Source: Flavobacterium sp. J49 | GTDB taxonomy: Bacteria; Bacteroidota; Bacteroidia; Flavobacteriales; Flavobacteriaceae | Assembly: GCF_011742145.1 (NCBI RefSeq) | Contig: NZ_JAAQQU010000104.1 | Location: 701,938 to 765,937, forward strand | DNA length: 64,000 nt | Direction: 5' to 3' | Part shown: one piece after another, positions 51,060 to 59,400 of the stretch | Layout of the letters: the number at the start of each line of letters is the position of its first letter | How positions within the stretch are numbered: the stretch's first letter is position 1 | Translations under genes and position numbers: made by a program | The notes under the pieces: model-generated | Database searches by the model: none | What the model was told of the DNA's origin: nothing | Seen by the model: only the letters and a program-made list of their open reading frames with translations

Positions 51060-51953
51060 CTAATTCCATATTGGTTCTAACTCCCACTCCTTAGGGAATC
51101 CCATTTCTTTTTCTTGATGTAAAGGACAGTTTTGCATAATTTGTTTTAAACGATCTTTAAAGTCGTTTCCGGGACTAATTATATTCAAAACATACTGAAC
51201 ACAGGATAGTGTTGCATATAACTTATTTGTGTAAACATCTTGATTTTGTAAAAATTGATTAGCTGTATTATACGGTAAAACAATTTTTACTAATCTTCGA
51301 TTCCATACACGACCATGATGAGCACATATATTTCTGAGACTGCAGAAACAAAACAACCAATTTTCAAAAATATTTACATCTTTTATTCCGAAGTGATTTG
51401 CAACCTCTTTTTTTTCATTTGTTTTCACCAAATTTTGGTAAATCCTAGAAAGTAATCCAATGCTACTAACCTCTAATGACATCCAGCAAGGCGGCTCTGT
51501 TGGAAATGTATATTTATTTTGATAGTGTGTTATAAATGTTTCGGATCCGCGATTAATTTCTTTTTGTAAATCAGTCACTTGATTTGCAAAACGCATACTG
51601 TCTCTATAATGCTTTGGATCAATATGCCAATGAGAACCATGTTTTAAAGAATAGTGGTAAATTATTTGTGTTCTTAATGAGATCTCGATTTTTTCCATTG
51701 CATCGAAAATTAATAGCCTTAATTTTCTATCAAAAACATAAAGAGTAATTATATCTTCAAAAGATATTTTCTGAACGAATGGATGATTAATATCTGCATT
51801 ATCTTGAAAAGGATAAGTATAAGCTCTTAATCTATAAAAACTTATGTTGGAAAGATAATCAGCTGCCTTTGATTCATTCCCAAAGGATAAACCTCGATCT
51901 TTGAGTTTTTGAATTTGATCAAGTATTGAAATTGACGGTTTAGTATATTTCAT
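51060..51953 (-). CDS. Abi_2 (AbiD/AbiF) family abortive-infection HEPN protein
   Basis: 297 aa. N-terminal KYTKPSISILDQIQKLKDRG, NISFYRLRAYTYPFQ, ITLYVFDRKLRLLIFDAMEKIEISLR-type blocks (each seen separately) are diagnostic of Abi_2 (AbiD/AbiF). The RNase HEPN motif Rx4H is R207 to H212 in LRNICAHHGR, followed by VWNRR. Members are RNA-cleaving toxins that stop phage growth, and the family is proposed as the origin of Cas13. The start ATG (51951-51953) directly follows a U-tract that closes a structured leader; no Shine-Dalgarno-like sequence is present. It has its own promoter and lies alone between the TIGR04255 operon and a small gene. Confidence 0.9.
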   Translation of the reverse strand: MKYTKPSISILDQIQKLKDRGLSFGNESKAADYLSNISFYRLRAYTYPFQDNADINHPFVQKISFEDIITLYVFDRKLRLLIFDAMEKIEISLRTQIIYHYSLKHGSHWHIDPKHYRDSMRFANQVTDLQKEINRGSETFITHYQNKYTFPTEPPCWMSLEVSSIGLLSRIYQNLVKTNEKKEVANHFGIKDVNIFENWLFCFCSLRNICAHHGRVWNRRLVKIVLPYNTANQFLQNQDVYTNKLYATLSCVQYVLNIISPGNDFKDRLKQIMQNCPLHQEKEMGFPKEWELEPIWN

Positions 51954-52008
51954 AAAAATCGAAAACCAGCCCGGGTGCGCTGATCGAGGGAAGCGTGGCT
52001 GGTATTAT
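51954..52008 (-). ncRNA. Structured RNA upstream of the Abi toxin (abiF-RNA-like)
   Basis: A ~55-nt GC-rich island in very AT-rich DNA, on the minus strand, directly before the abi start. Outer stem ACCAGCC/GGCTGGT (52003-51997 with 51971-51965), inner stem CGCT/AGCG (51995-51992 with 51981-51978), a ten-base loop, and an asymmetric internal loop rich in C. It is followed by TTTTCGATTTTT just before ATG, like an intrinsic terminator. A consensus promoter ends only ~6 nt upstream. Structured RNAs upstream of abiF genes are known as the abiF RNA motif and, in AbiF systems, act as RNA antitoxins; that identity is inferred here. Confidence 0.65.
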
Positions 52009-52013
52009 TGATG

Positions 52014-52043
52014 CAAATGTATAAATGTTTTTAATCTAAACAA
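52014..52043 (-). promoter_or_regulatory. Promoter for the abi leader RNA
   Basis: Minus strand TTG (52043-52041), 19-nt spacer, TACATTTG (52021-52014), an exact TAnnTTTG match. Predicted transcription start falls at the first base of the hairpin. Confidence 0.7.
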
Positions 52044-52077
52044 TTTTTTTTAACCTTTTTAACGATGTATTTATAAG

Positions 52078-52113
52078 AAAATCCGACAATCTGCATGTTT
52101 TTTATCGGGTTTT
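52078..52113 (-). terminator. Terminator-like hairpin after small gene
   Basis: AAAATCCGA/TCGGGTTTT stem (one G-U), with TTTT tail on the minus strand, 40 nt past the stop at 52153. Confidence 0.45.
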
Positions 52114-52152
52114 GATTCATTTCATCGATTTTTAAAAAATTAGAAAGTCTAA

Positions 52153-52338
52153 TTATTTCTCTAATATGAATGTTATTGCATAAGCGGTAGAAGTTGTTAA
52201 TTCAGTATGTATTGTTTGTCTTATGATATATCCTTCTTCTAAATATTTCGTAAGTTGAGGATATTCGGTTTCTAAAAAAACTTTGGATGTGGTTGTTACT
52301 CCAACGGTTAATTGAGTAATTGTTATTACTTTTTGCAT
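52153..52338 (-). CDS. Small unknown protein
   Basis: 61 aa from the ATG at 52336-52338 (MQKVITITQLTVGVTTTSKV); the frame extends 13 codons further. Soluble, Thr/Ile-rich, no motif (YPQLTKYLEEGYIIRQTIHT). Sits between the abi promoter and the iteron-like region and has its own terminator-like hairpin, so it is probably expressed. Function unknown. Confidence 0.55.
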   Translation of the reverse strand: MQKVITITQLTVGVTTTSKVFLETEYPQLTKYLEEGYIIRQTIHTELTTSTAYAITFILEK

Positions 52339-52731
52339 AATTATTAATTTAATTTGTTTAGATAAAATTATTGACAATTTTTGAGTAGACCTTTTTTAAT
52401 CGTTTAAATGCGGATAAATTGGTTAAAAAGAGTGCAGGAAATAAAAAGTTTTGAGGTTTTCACTTACCTATGTTACTCTACAATGTAAAACCCCAATAAA
52501 ACAAAGGCTTGCAAAACTGTAAATTAATTAAAAGGTAGTTACCCCAACCAACCTTAGTTACCCTAATCAAAAGGTAAGATATGGTAACTTAGGGTAAGAT
52601 GAAATTAAAATAAGTTACCTATAATAAAGTCAGCAAAATTAAAGGTTTTTAAAAAATAAGGTAACTTAGGTAACTACTTTTTACTTAATTTTTGTATTTT
52701 TTAAATACTCCCTTTTATTTTTACTGCTTTT
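52339..52731. repeat. Non-coding iteron-like region, candidate replication origin
   Basis: No gene. Contains many copies of a GGTAAC/GTTACC motif in both orientations: TTACC at 52464, GTTACCCC at 52538-52545, GTTACCCTAA at 52557-52566, GGTAAGAT at 52573 and 52593 (20 nt apart), GGTAACTTAGGGTAAG at 52583-52598, GTTACC at 52614, and GGTAAC at 52660 and 52669 (9-nt step). It lies next to the 3' end of the primase-helicase gene. Iterons beside a replication gene are typical of island origins. Confidence 0.5.
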
Positions 52732-54999
52732 TTATCCATTCGGGTATTCTTTTTTCACAACCCAATATCCCCAAACGCCATTGTGTTTTTTTCTGATAAA
52801 TCCGCACTTTTGCATAGCCCTGCCAATTGCTTCTTTGTTTAATCTCATATTGGAAGTATATACGTTAATGTAGTTTAAAATCCACGTTGCTGTTAAGAAC
52901 TCCGCATTTTCAATATTTGTTGGCACTTCAAAGTATTTTGGTATTAATTCCCGCTCCGGCGATAAAATTTGAAATTTATCATTTCTAAGTTCATTAAGTC
53001 TAATGTCTTCCGGTGTCATTTCTGCTTTGAAGGTTTCATCCTTAGACAACGAATACGCTTGCGCCCAAAGGTTGTCTATATTAAATTCAAGACTATAATT
53101 GAAATTAATTTTTTTGACTATGAAACATAGCCAACGAACGGAACCGGTTTCATCAACTAAAAATGAACTCATGTTTGTTGAACCTATAAAGTTAGCAACC
53201 CTTGAAATAACTATGTCTTTTTTTCCATAGGGAAGTCTTGTTTTAATTTTATCGGAACTAAACAACGATTTTAATTTATTAATATCTGTTTTCGACAATG
53301 TAGCTAATTCATCTAAATTTATTATAAAATTTTGACCAAGTCTTTTAAGTGCATCTTTATCCTCCGGTAAATTTTCACAATAGTATTTATTGAATGATGT
53401 AGGTACTAGGAACCTGATAAGGGTTGTTTTGCCAATATTTTGACCTTTTGCATCGTCTGACAAAACAAAAGCTTGTTTATTATAGTATCCATCCGTTGTA
53501 GAACACTTTACAGACCTGACACACCATTTTGTAAATTGATAAATAAATTGAGATCTGTCTTCGCCTTGTTCTAATTCTACATAATCCAAAAATTGTTTTA
53601 TAAAATCCGTTTTTTTATCCCATTCCGGCAAGTTTTCAAAGTAAATTTTTATCGGGTTAAATTTTGGCACAAAATCACTCAATAATATTGAACTTAAGTT
53701 TCCTTTAGAAATTTTTAAATGCTTTTTTTGCATTTCCACATACAGACTGTCTTCGTTTAATTCTTTCCAGTCATTTTTGTCTTTTGGACTTATCTCAATT
53801 TCATTTGCAATAACATCAAACCTTAAATCGTAGTGTTTAGAAATGTAATTTTCAGCTTTGTGGAAAATGGTTAAATCTGTGTTTTCCGTAACCTCTTTAC
53901 CGGCATTTTTATTTTTTACTGCTAAATCAATAATTTTCTGAAAATCAGCAGCAGTATATTCTTGAAAATAATCGGTAACATCATATCCCTTTATATTTTC
54001 GTTTGCTGGCAATTGCAATGCTATGATTTCAGGAAATCTTTTAACTAATGCATTTCTGCCTTTTTCGCCGGCTTCATCGTTATCATAACATACAAACAAA
54101 TGAGTACATCGCTTTTGCAAAAGTTCTATTTGTTCTGGTTTTGGATTTCCTGATTCGCTTCCAAATGTAACCGCATTAAATCCCCTAGAGTTTGCTATAA
54201 TAGTGTCCTTTTCTCCGGCACAAATTATAATGATTTCCTTTTTTTCTGTTCCTAATTGCTCAAATCCAAAAATGCCCGACTTAAAAGCTGGTAAAACATT
54301 TTTCTTTACTCCAATGTCAGGCTGGAATGGAATGTATAATTTAATTTGTCCGTCTAATTCGATGACAAAAGCCACACTTCCATTTTTTGTGTATATTGGT
54401 TTTTTACCGCTCCAGCAGTAAGAAGAAATTGAACTTACATTGTATTTTTCCAAAACAGCTTTTGCAATACCCAATTTTTCCCAGTACTCCAAGTCAAGGG
54501 CTGTAAATTCTCGTTTAGTTACTGTCAAAGTCTTTGAAGAAGTTTTGTCTTTTGCAATACTTTGATTTGATGTTTGCAAAACCTCTTTTTTAGCCGGATA
54601 TGGTGGTTTTACGCTGTTTTGATTGATTTCTAAATCGATATTTATATCTATTGCAATGGTGCTACACACTTTTACAAAGTCTGTTTTGCAATCCAGCTGA
54701 TTTAAGTCTGCGACAAATTGCCAGACATCACCGTTACGAGAACTTTCATTGTGTCCTTTGTATTTCAAAACATCGCCATCGTAGTAAAAATGGAATGAAG
54801 GGTTTTTGTCTTTGTCCGTAAATGGATTTGACACTCTCATGTTTTTTGGGAAAGATGGAATGCCTAAATAGTGAAGATAAATATCTTCTTGTGTCGTTTG
54901 AGATAAAATTTTATCTTTGATGCTTGAATTTGAATACATAAAATCATTTTTTTTACACCGTTTGCAAAAGCCATTTGCAAACGGTGTTTTGTTATACAT
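52732..54999 (-). CDS. Toprim/VapE-like primase-helicase of the element
   Basis: 755 aa from the ATG at 54999, which overlaps the stop of the 27-aa peptide (TAATG). An ATG 20 codons later (54939) is the alternative; the first 20 codons read MYNKTPFANGFCKRCKKNDF. Residues ~25-120 resemble a primase-associated N-domain (NPFTDKDKNPSFHFYYDGD), a Toprim domain follows at ~260-340 (IIICAGEKDTIIANSRGFN, LFVCYDNDEAGEKG), and a superfamily 3-type VapE/DUF3874 ATPase follows with Walker A GQNIGKTT near 515 and IINLDELA. Replicates the element after excision, as in satellites and phage-inducible islands. Confidence 0.85.
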   Translation of the reverse strand: MYNKTPFANGFCKRCKKNDFMYSNSSIKDKILSQTTQEDIYLHYLGIPSFPKNMRVSNPFTDKDKNPSFHFYYDGDVLKYKGHNESSRNGDVWQFVADLNQLDCKTDFVKVCSTIAIDINIDLEINQNSVKPPYPAKKEVLQTSNQSIAKDKTSSKTLTVTKREFTALDLEYWEKLGIAKAVLEKYNVSSISSYCWSGKKPIYTKNGSVAFVIELDGQIKLYIPFQPDIGVKKNVLPAFKSGIFGFEQLGTEKKEIIIICAGEKDTIIANSRGFNAVTFGSESGNPKPEQIELLQKRCTHLFVCYDNDEAGEKGRNALVKRFPEIIALQLPANENIKGYDVTDYFQEYTAADFQKIIDLAVKNKNAGKEVTENTDLTIFHKAENYISKHYDLRFDVIANEIEISPKDKNDWKELNEDSLYVEMQKKHLKISKGNLSSILLSDFVPKFNPIKIYFENLPEWDKKTDFIKQFLDYVELEQGEDRSQFIYQFTKWCVRSVKCSTTDGYYNKQAFVLSDDAKGQNIGKTTLIRFLVPTSFNKYYCENLPEDKDALKRLGQNFIINLDELATLSKTDINKLKSLFSSDKIKTRLPYGKKDIVISRVANFIGSTNMSSFLVDETGSVRWLCFIVKKINFNYSLEFNIDNLWAQAYSLSKDETFKAEMTPEDIRLNELRNDKFQILSPERELIPKYFEVPTNIENAEFLTATWILNYINVYTSNMRLNKEAIGRAMQKCGFIRKKHNGVWGYWVVKKEYPNG

Positions 55000-55077
55000 T
55001 ACTTTTTTTTAGGTTCTTTAGGGGCATAAACAGCTTTTGCAAAGGAGTTTTGCAAAATGACAGTTGCTTTTGCAAAA
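54955..55077. repeat. Cluster of five TTTGCAAA palindromes
   Basis: TTTGCAAA at 54961, 54974, 55036, 55049 and 55069. The first two are in a perfect 14-bp hairpin (54955-54968 with 54974-54987). They run through the end of the HTH-downstream region and code in frame for FAK/FAN in the 27-aa peptide and primase start. Confidence 0.6.
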
Positions 55078-55082
55078 CCCAT
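54999..55082 (-). CDS. 27-aa coupled peptide
   Basis: MGFAKATVILQNSFAKAVYA followed by PKEPKKK. Its ATG overlaps the HTH gene stop (TAATG) and its stop overlaps the primase start (TAATG). Two FAK units come from the TTTGCAAA sites. Either a genuine leader peptide that couples translation or a functional small protein; too short for homology. Confidence 0.45.
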   Translation of the reverse strand: MGFAKATVILQNSFAKAVYAPKEPKKK

Positions 55083-55387
55083 TACTGATGTGTTTTTGAT
55101 GAAAATTTATTGTGTTTTTGAAGTGCTTCCATTACATCGCTTTTTTTATACCGGATTTTATTGCCGATTCTAAATGCCGGAATAATGTCTTTTCGCGTGT
55201 AGTCCCATAAGGTTGTGAGACTGATGCCTAACATTTCGGCTGTTTCCGTTCTGGAAAGAAGTCTGTTGTCATCGTTGCTTTTAGTGGAACTTGCAAAATT
55301 TTCCAATACAACTTTGATACCGTCTAGGATTTCATTAGTAAAACCTTCTGCGGTTGTGTTTTCGATTTGTACGATTGATTTAGTCAT
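55082..55387 (-). CDS. HTH/excisionase-family DNA-binding protein
   Basis: About 101 aa from the ATG at 55385-55387. C-terminal half is a MerR/Xis-type winged helix-turn-helix (RLLSRTETAEMLGISLTTLWDYTRKDIIPAF, then RIGNKIRYKKSDVMEAL). Members act as excisionases or replication regulators. The 7-bp inverted repeat GGTCTAT/ATAGACC lies 2 nt upstream of the start, and a larger inverted repeat TTAGGGTAAC/GTTACCCTAA lies 60 nt upstream, so autoregulation is likely. Coupled by TAATG to the next peptide. Confidence 0.85.
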   Translation of the reverse strand: MTKSIVQIENTTAEGFTNEILDGIKVVLENFASSTKSNDDNRLLSRTETAEMLGISLTTLWDYTRKDIIPAFRIGNKIRYKKSDVMEALQKHNKFSSKTHQ

Positions 55388-55388
55388 G

Positions 55389-55413
55389 GGTCTATTTTTT
55401 ATTGTTATAGACC
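55389..55413. promoter_or_regulatory. Inverted repeat upstream of the HTH gene
   Basis: GGTCTAT (55389-55395) and ATAGACC (55407-55413), 11 nt apart, 1 nt before the start codon. Probable operator or hairpin. Confidence 0.45.
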
Positions 55414-55446
55414 ACAAATTGACGAAGATGGATTTGTTTGAAACAA

Positions 55447-55473
55447 TTAGGGTAACCCTGTGAGTTACCCTAA
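55447..55473. promoter_or_regulatory. Inverted repeat TTAGGGTAAC/GTTACCCTAA
   Basis: TTAGGGTAAC (55447-55456) and GTTACCCTAA (55464-55473), 7-nt spacer. The same half-sites fill the candidate origin at 52534-52677. It overlaps the stop codon of the 59-aa gene and abuts the -33 region of the HTH promoter. Not T-tailed, so unlikely a terminator. Confidence 0.55.
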
Positions 55474-55649
55474 CGTTTTTTGTTAAAGACGGTTTTTAAT
55501 AAATATTCAATTGCGTCTTGTTCGGTAAAGGCTTTGTTTTTCTGCCTGTCGCCGTTTAATTTTAATCTAATTTGGATTAGATTATTTAATTTGATTAATT
55601 CGTCATTATCAAGATGAATTGCTATGTTAAAAACATCATTGGCTTTCAT
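55470..55649 (-). CDS. Small 59-aa protein of the island
   Basis: 59 aa from the ATG at 55647-55649. It is helical and charged (NIAIHLDNDELIKLNNLIQI, FTEQDAIEYLLKTVFNKK). Its start is 4 nt downstream of the HEPN gene stop, so it is the third gene of the restriction-modification operon, and its stop lies in the inverted repeat. Unknown function. Confidence 0.65.
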   Translation of the reverse strand: MKANDVFNIAIHLDNDELIKLNNLIQIRLKLNGDRQKNKAFTEQDAIEYLLKTVFNKKR

Positions 55650-55653
55650 ATAT

Positions 55654-56421
55654 TTAGAAGTCTAAATTACAATCACAATCTACAACGTAGTCAGGTTTAT
55701 AAAAATTCATGAACATTGCAACCGCAGTAAAAGTTTCATCATATTTAAATTGCAAAAGTCTTTTTATTAATTCTTCCTGATTCACAAAACTTATATCTGA
55801 TTTTGTGTGTATTAATTCATCTCTAAGCTTTTTTAGATTGGTGATATGTTGGGTGTGAATTGTTTGACGTGAAAAAAAGTTAGCCCCATTCAATAGTTGT
55901 GGTAATACTTTTTTTAGTTTATCATCAAAAGCAATATGCCTTTGAATTTGTTTCTTATTGTAGTATGCTGTATTTCTGTCAGTTTCTAACGAATATGATT
56001 TGTCATCGGGAAGTATATGATTGATAAAGCTTTCAAGAGCAGTAAATAGAAAAATAATGCAGCCACTAGCATTGCCGTAATAATGATAAATATCATTCGT
56101 TGCATCTTCTCCAAACTTGTCGTTTTTTGAAGTTAATTTTTCAAGGAGTTTTACTTCAAATTCTTTTCTCTCTTTGTTCTGATTATAAGCACTATCATAA
56201 TAAACTAAGGTCAAATCAGGGATTGGGATAAAAGCAATTCCATTTGAGTGCTTATAAGGAAATGCCTTTATTATAAAGTTTTTTTCAGTTGTAACAAAAA
56301 GGTCTTTCTGTTTTGCTTTTTTAAATAAGTTGCCATCATTAATAGATACTTCCTCTCCAATTTCTTTTAATTTATTGGCTCCTTCCATTTGAAAGAGATA
56401 TTTTTTCTTGATGTGCTTCAT
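55654..56421 (-). CDS. HEPN-motif protein coupled to type ISP enzyme
   Basis: 255 aa. The start overlaps the restriction enzyme stop by 4 nt (ATGA). No membrane segment. It contains a helical C-terminal half with an Rx4H motif, R200-H205 in LRDELIHTKSD, preceded by ALESFINHILP, both typical of HEPN RNase-type or HEPN-binding domains. I do not recognise the family. Co-expression with the restriction enzyme suggests an accessory or independent defence role; it could also be a non-catalytic HEPN. Confidence 0.65.
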   Translation of the reverse strand: MKHIKKKYLFQMEGANKLKEIGEEVSINDGNLFKKAKQKDLFVTTEKNFIIKAFPYKHSNGIAFIPIPDLTLVYYDSAYNQNKERKEFEVKLLEKLTSKNDKFGEDATNDIYHYYGNASGCIIFLFTALESFINHILPDDKSYSLETDRNTAYYNKKQIQRHIAFDDKLKKVLPQLLNGANFFSRQTIHTQHITNLKKLRDELIHTKSDISFVNQEELIKRLLQFKYDETFTAVAMFMNFYKPDYVVDCDCNLDF

Positions 56422-59400
56422 AATTTTACTTTATCAATCTCTTTCATCAACCTATCCGTTTCCGTTAATGCCACTATTATCTTTTGGTAATGGAAAAGCT
56501 CTTCAGTTGAAAGCTCACGGTCTTTTCTATCCTTTAGCCATTTTTGAGCCGGCTGGTACCCGCCAATGTAGAAATTCCATGCTACTTCGGGTACGTTTGC
56601 AAAGTATTGCAAGTCGTTGATGTAAACCTTGCCATCCTTATAAATTGGCTTTGTGACAACGTTATTGCCGTCTTCGGGATATTGGGTAATGTATTTGTCA
56701 ACTATTGGACTTTCTAGTAAATGAATTTCACGCAACTGACTACCTAAATCTACCAAATCAAAAAACGTTTTTTGGTCTTTTGGGTAAGGCACTCTTGGGA
56801 AATCTATTTTAAGAAACTCTTTGTATTTTTCACGGTAGTTAGGACTATGTAACACGGCATAGATATAATCTAACAAGTCAATAGGAGTAAAGGTATTGGC
56901 TTCTACAGTCTGCTCTTTGTTTGCAGGTTTCTCAGGACTAAAGAACATACCGGTTTCTTTGGCAATAGCATTCACAATCTCCATGTTAAGATTAGGAACA
57001 CGATTATTGGTTTCAAAGGCACTTTGTTGGGTTGTGGTTTCGGAATATAGGTAGAGGGGAAATATGCTTTCAGCACCTTGCATACCGGGACTTGACCAGC
57101 CTCTTCTATCTGAAATATATTTTGTAATAAAAGCAACAGGCGAATTTTCATTGTAGAAACCCCTTTTAGCAATAAATCCAATATTATCATTCAATAAATG
57201 CTTCATTACATTAAATCTTCCATTGCAAACAAAACCATTTTGCTTACCGGAATAAAAAGTTTTTCTAGTATCAAAAGGTCTATAACTTACATTTTGCCAT
57301 ACTTTTGTATTGTTTATGTTATTTTTTATATCTTCTTTAGCTCTTCCAATTTTCCAATCCCTTGCATCAGTAGTATCATATTTTTTTGCAATTTCACTTT
57401 CATCTAATTCTGCAAAATCTTTAATTACCTCTCTTAATGAATTTTCTTCAAAATGGATTGTTATAGCATCTCTAATAGTTTCTATTCCTGCAACATTTTC
57501 ATTAAATAGATTGTCAACTTTAAATCCTTTTTCATATTCAATTTGTTCCCCAAAATCCTTTGGAACAAAGAAGTAATAAGGGTTTTCAAAATTTAACTTT
57601 TTCCAAATTAACTTTGAAATATTTTCTTCAAGTTTATGGTATTTAATATCTCTTTTTCCATACAAATCATAATGAAAAACTTCTCCTAGCTCATTCCTTT
57701 TCTTGTTTCCAGTTTTTACAAAAATATTAATAGAAACCCCTTGCATTATATCAAATACATTTTGGTCAACAGAGCCATCAGGACAAACTTCTTTTTTCTT
57801 TGCATTACCATGCAAATCAAGAATATATATTTTATCAAAACTCTCTAATAAATGTTTTCTCATTTGACGATGTGTAATGCCATCAATGAAGCTATTATTA
57901 GAAATATATGCTAAAATGCCACTTCCATTTTTATCAATAAAATATTGTCCAAAACGAGTAAATTTTATATAATCGTCATCAAGATTTATTTTTCTTTCAT
58001 TTAAATCTTTTTTGTAGTCTTTAATTAAGTTTTGAATCCATTCGCTTTTATTGGAACTACTCACACTATAAGGCGGATTTCCCATTACAACCATCACAGG
58101 TGCATCACGTTTAATTGCGTTGGCTTGGTCTGCTTCGTCAGAAAGCCATGAACTAAATAAGGTTTGGGTATCGGGGTGTGCTTCTTCTAAACTGTTTGTT
58201 AGGAAAATTCTAAAACGTTGGTCATCGGTTGGTTTATAGCCGGTTTCCGTTAAGAGCATATCCATTTTAAGATGTGCCATTGCATATGAAGCCATTAGTA
58301 ATTCAAAGCCGTTTAATCTTGGTATTAAATCATTGGTTACATACTTACTCCAAATGCCTTGTTGTCCTTCAAACTTCTTATGGATATGTTTTACTACTTC
58401 GGCTAGGAATGTTCCCGTGCCGGTGGCTGGGTCAAGTATTTGCACTCTGTGTACGTCGACTTCGGTAGCTACTTCTTTAATCTTGGCATCTTTACCTTTG
58501 GTTTGGGTTACGGCTGTTTTTTTGATTTTTATTTTGCTGGTATCGGCTAAACCATCTTTTAAATTGAATTCTGTTTTTAAAATATCATCAACTGCACGAA
58601 CGATAAAATTAACTACCGGTTGCGGTGTGTACCATACGCCACGTGCTTTTCGTAATGCTGGATTGTATTCGCCTAAGAAAGTTTCGTAAAAGTGAACTAC
58701 CGGGTCTTCTTGCTTGGTGCTACGACCAAAGTTTTTCATGATAACTGCCACATCACTTGCAAGAAAGATGGAAACTAATTCTTCCACAATCCAAACCAAT
58801 CGGTTGTCAAGGTCATAACCGGCAATATCTTGAAATAATTTGCGTAAAAACGGATTACTTTTCGGAATTAAGGTTGCTGCTTCTTCACGTGAAAAAGTGG
58901 GTAGCGTAGGGTCGTGGTAACGTGCGGCAAACATACCGTATGCAATTGTTTGAGCATAAATGTCAGCAAAAGATTTGTTGTCAATATCATGAATCAACAT
59001 TTGCTGAAAAGATAACATTTGACTTTTTATACTTGATCGTATGCCTTGCAAGTCATCATTGTTTAATGATTTTTCAATGACATCAGCCATTAATTTGGCT
59101 TTACCCGCCATCATTTGCGCCAGTTTAGTGGGCGATTTTATAGTTTGAGATACTGTTTGCGCAAAGTTTGCAATAAGGTTTGTAAACTGTTCAAAGTTGT
59201 CTTGCAATGCTACTATTGCACCATTTTCGATTTTTGCAATAGCTATTTTGGTAACGAATTCACCGTCTTTGTAAAAGTGAAAATCTAAATAATCAGTAAA
59301 AATTAAGTTTGATAGTCCGGCTTTGTAGCGGTCAAACTGTTCTTTTAATGTTTTGCTAGCTAAATCAACGCCAATATCCTTTGCTTCAATGTAGCCGATG

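Noticed and set aside
52534..52677. CRISPR array
   Set aside because: The repeated units are 6-10 nt, occur in both orientations and at irregular spacing; no uniform spacers and no cas gene nearby.
54955..54987. Rho-independent terminator between the HTH and primase genes
   Set aside because: The 14-bp hairpin is strong but on the transcribed strand it is followed by A residues, not T; it lies within a translationally coupled frame.
58333..58689. 118-codon plus-strand frame inside the type ISP enzyme
   Set aside because: Antisense to the methyltransferase motif region; no independent support.
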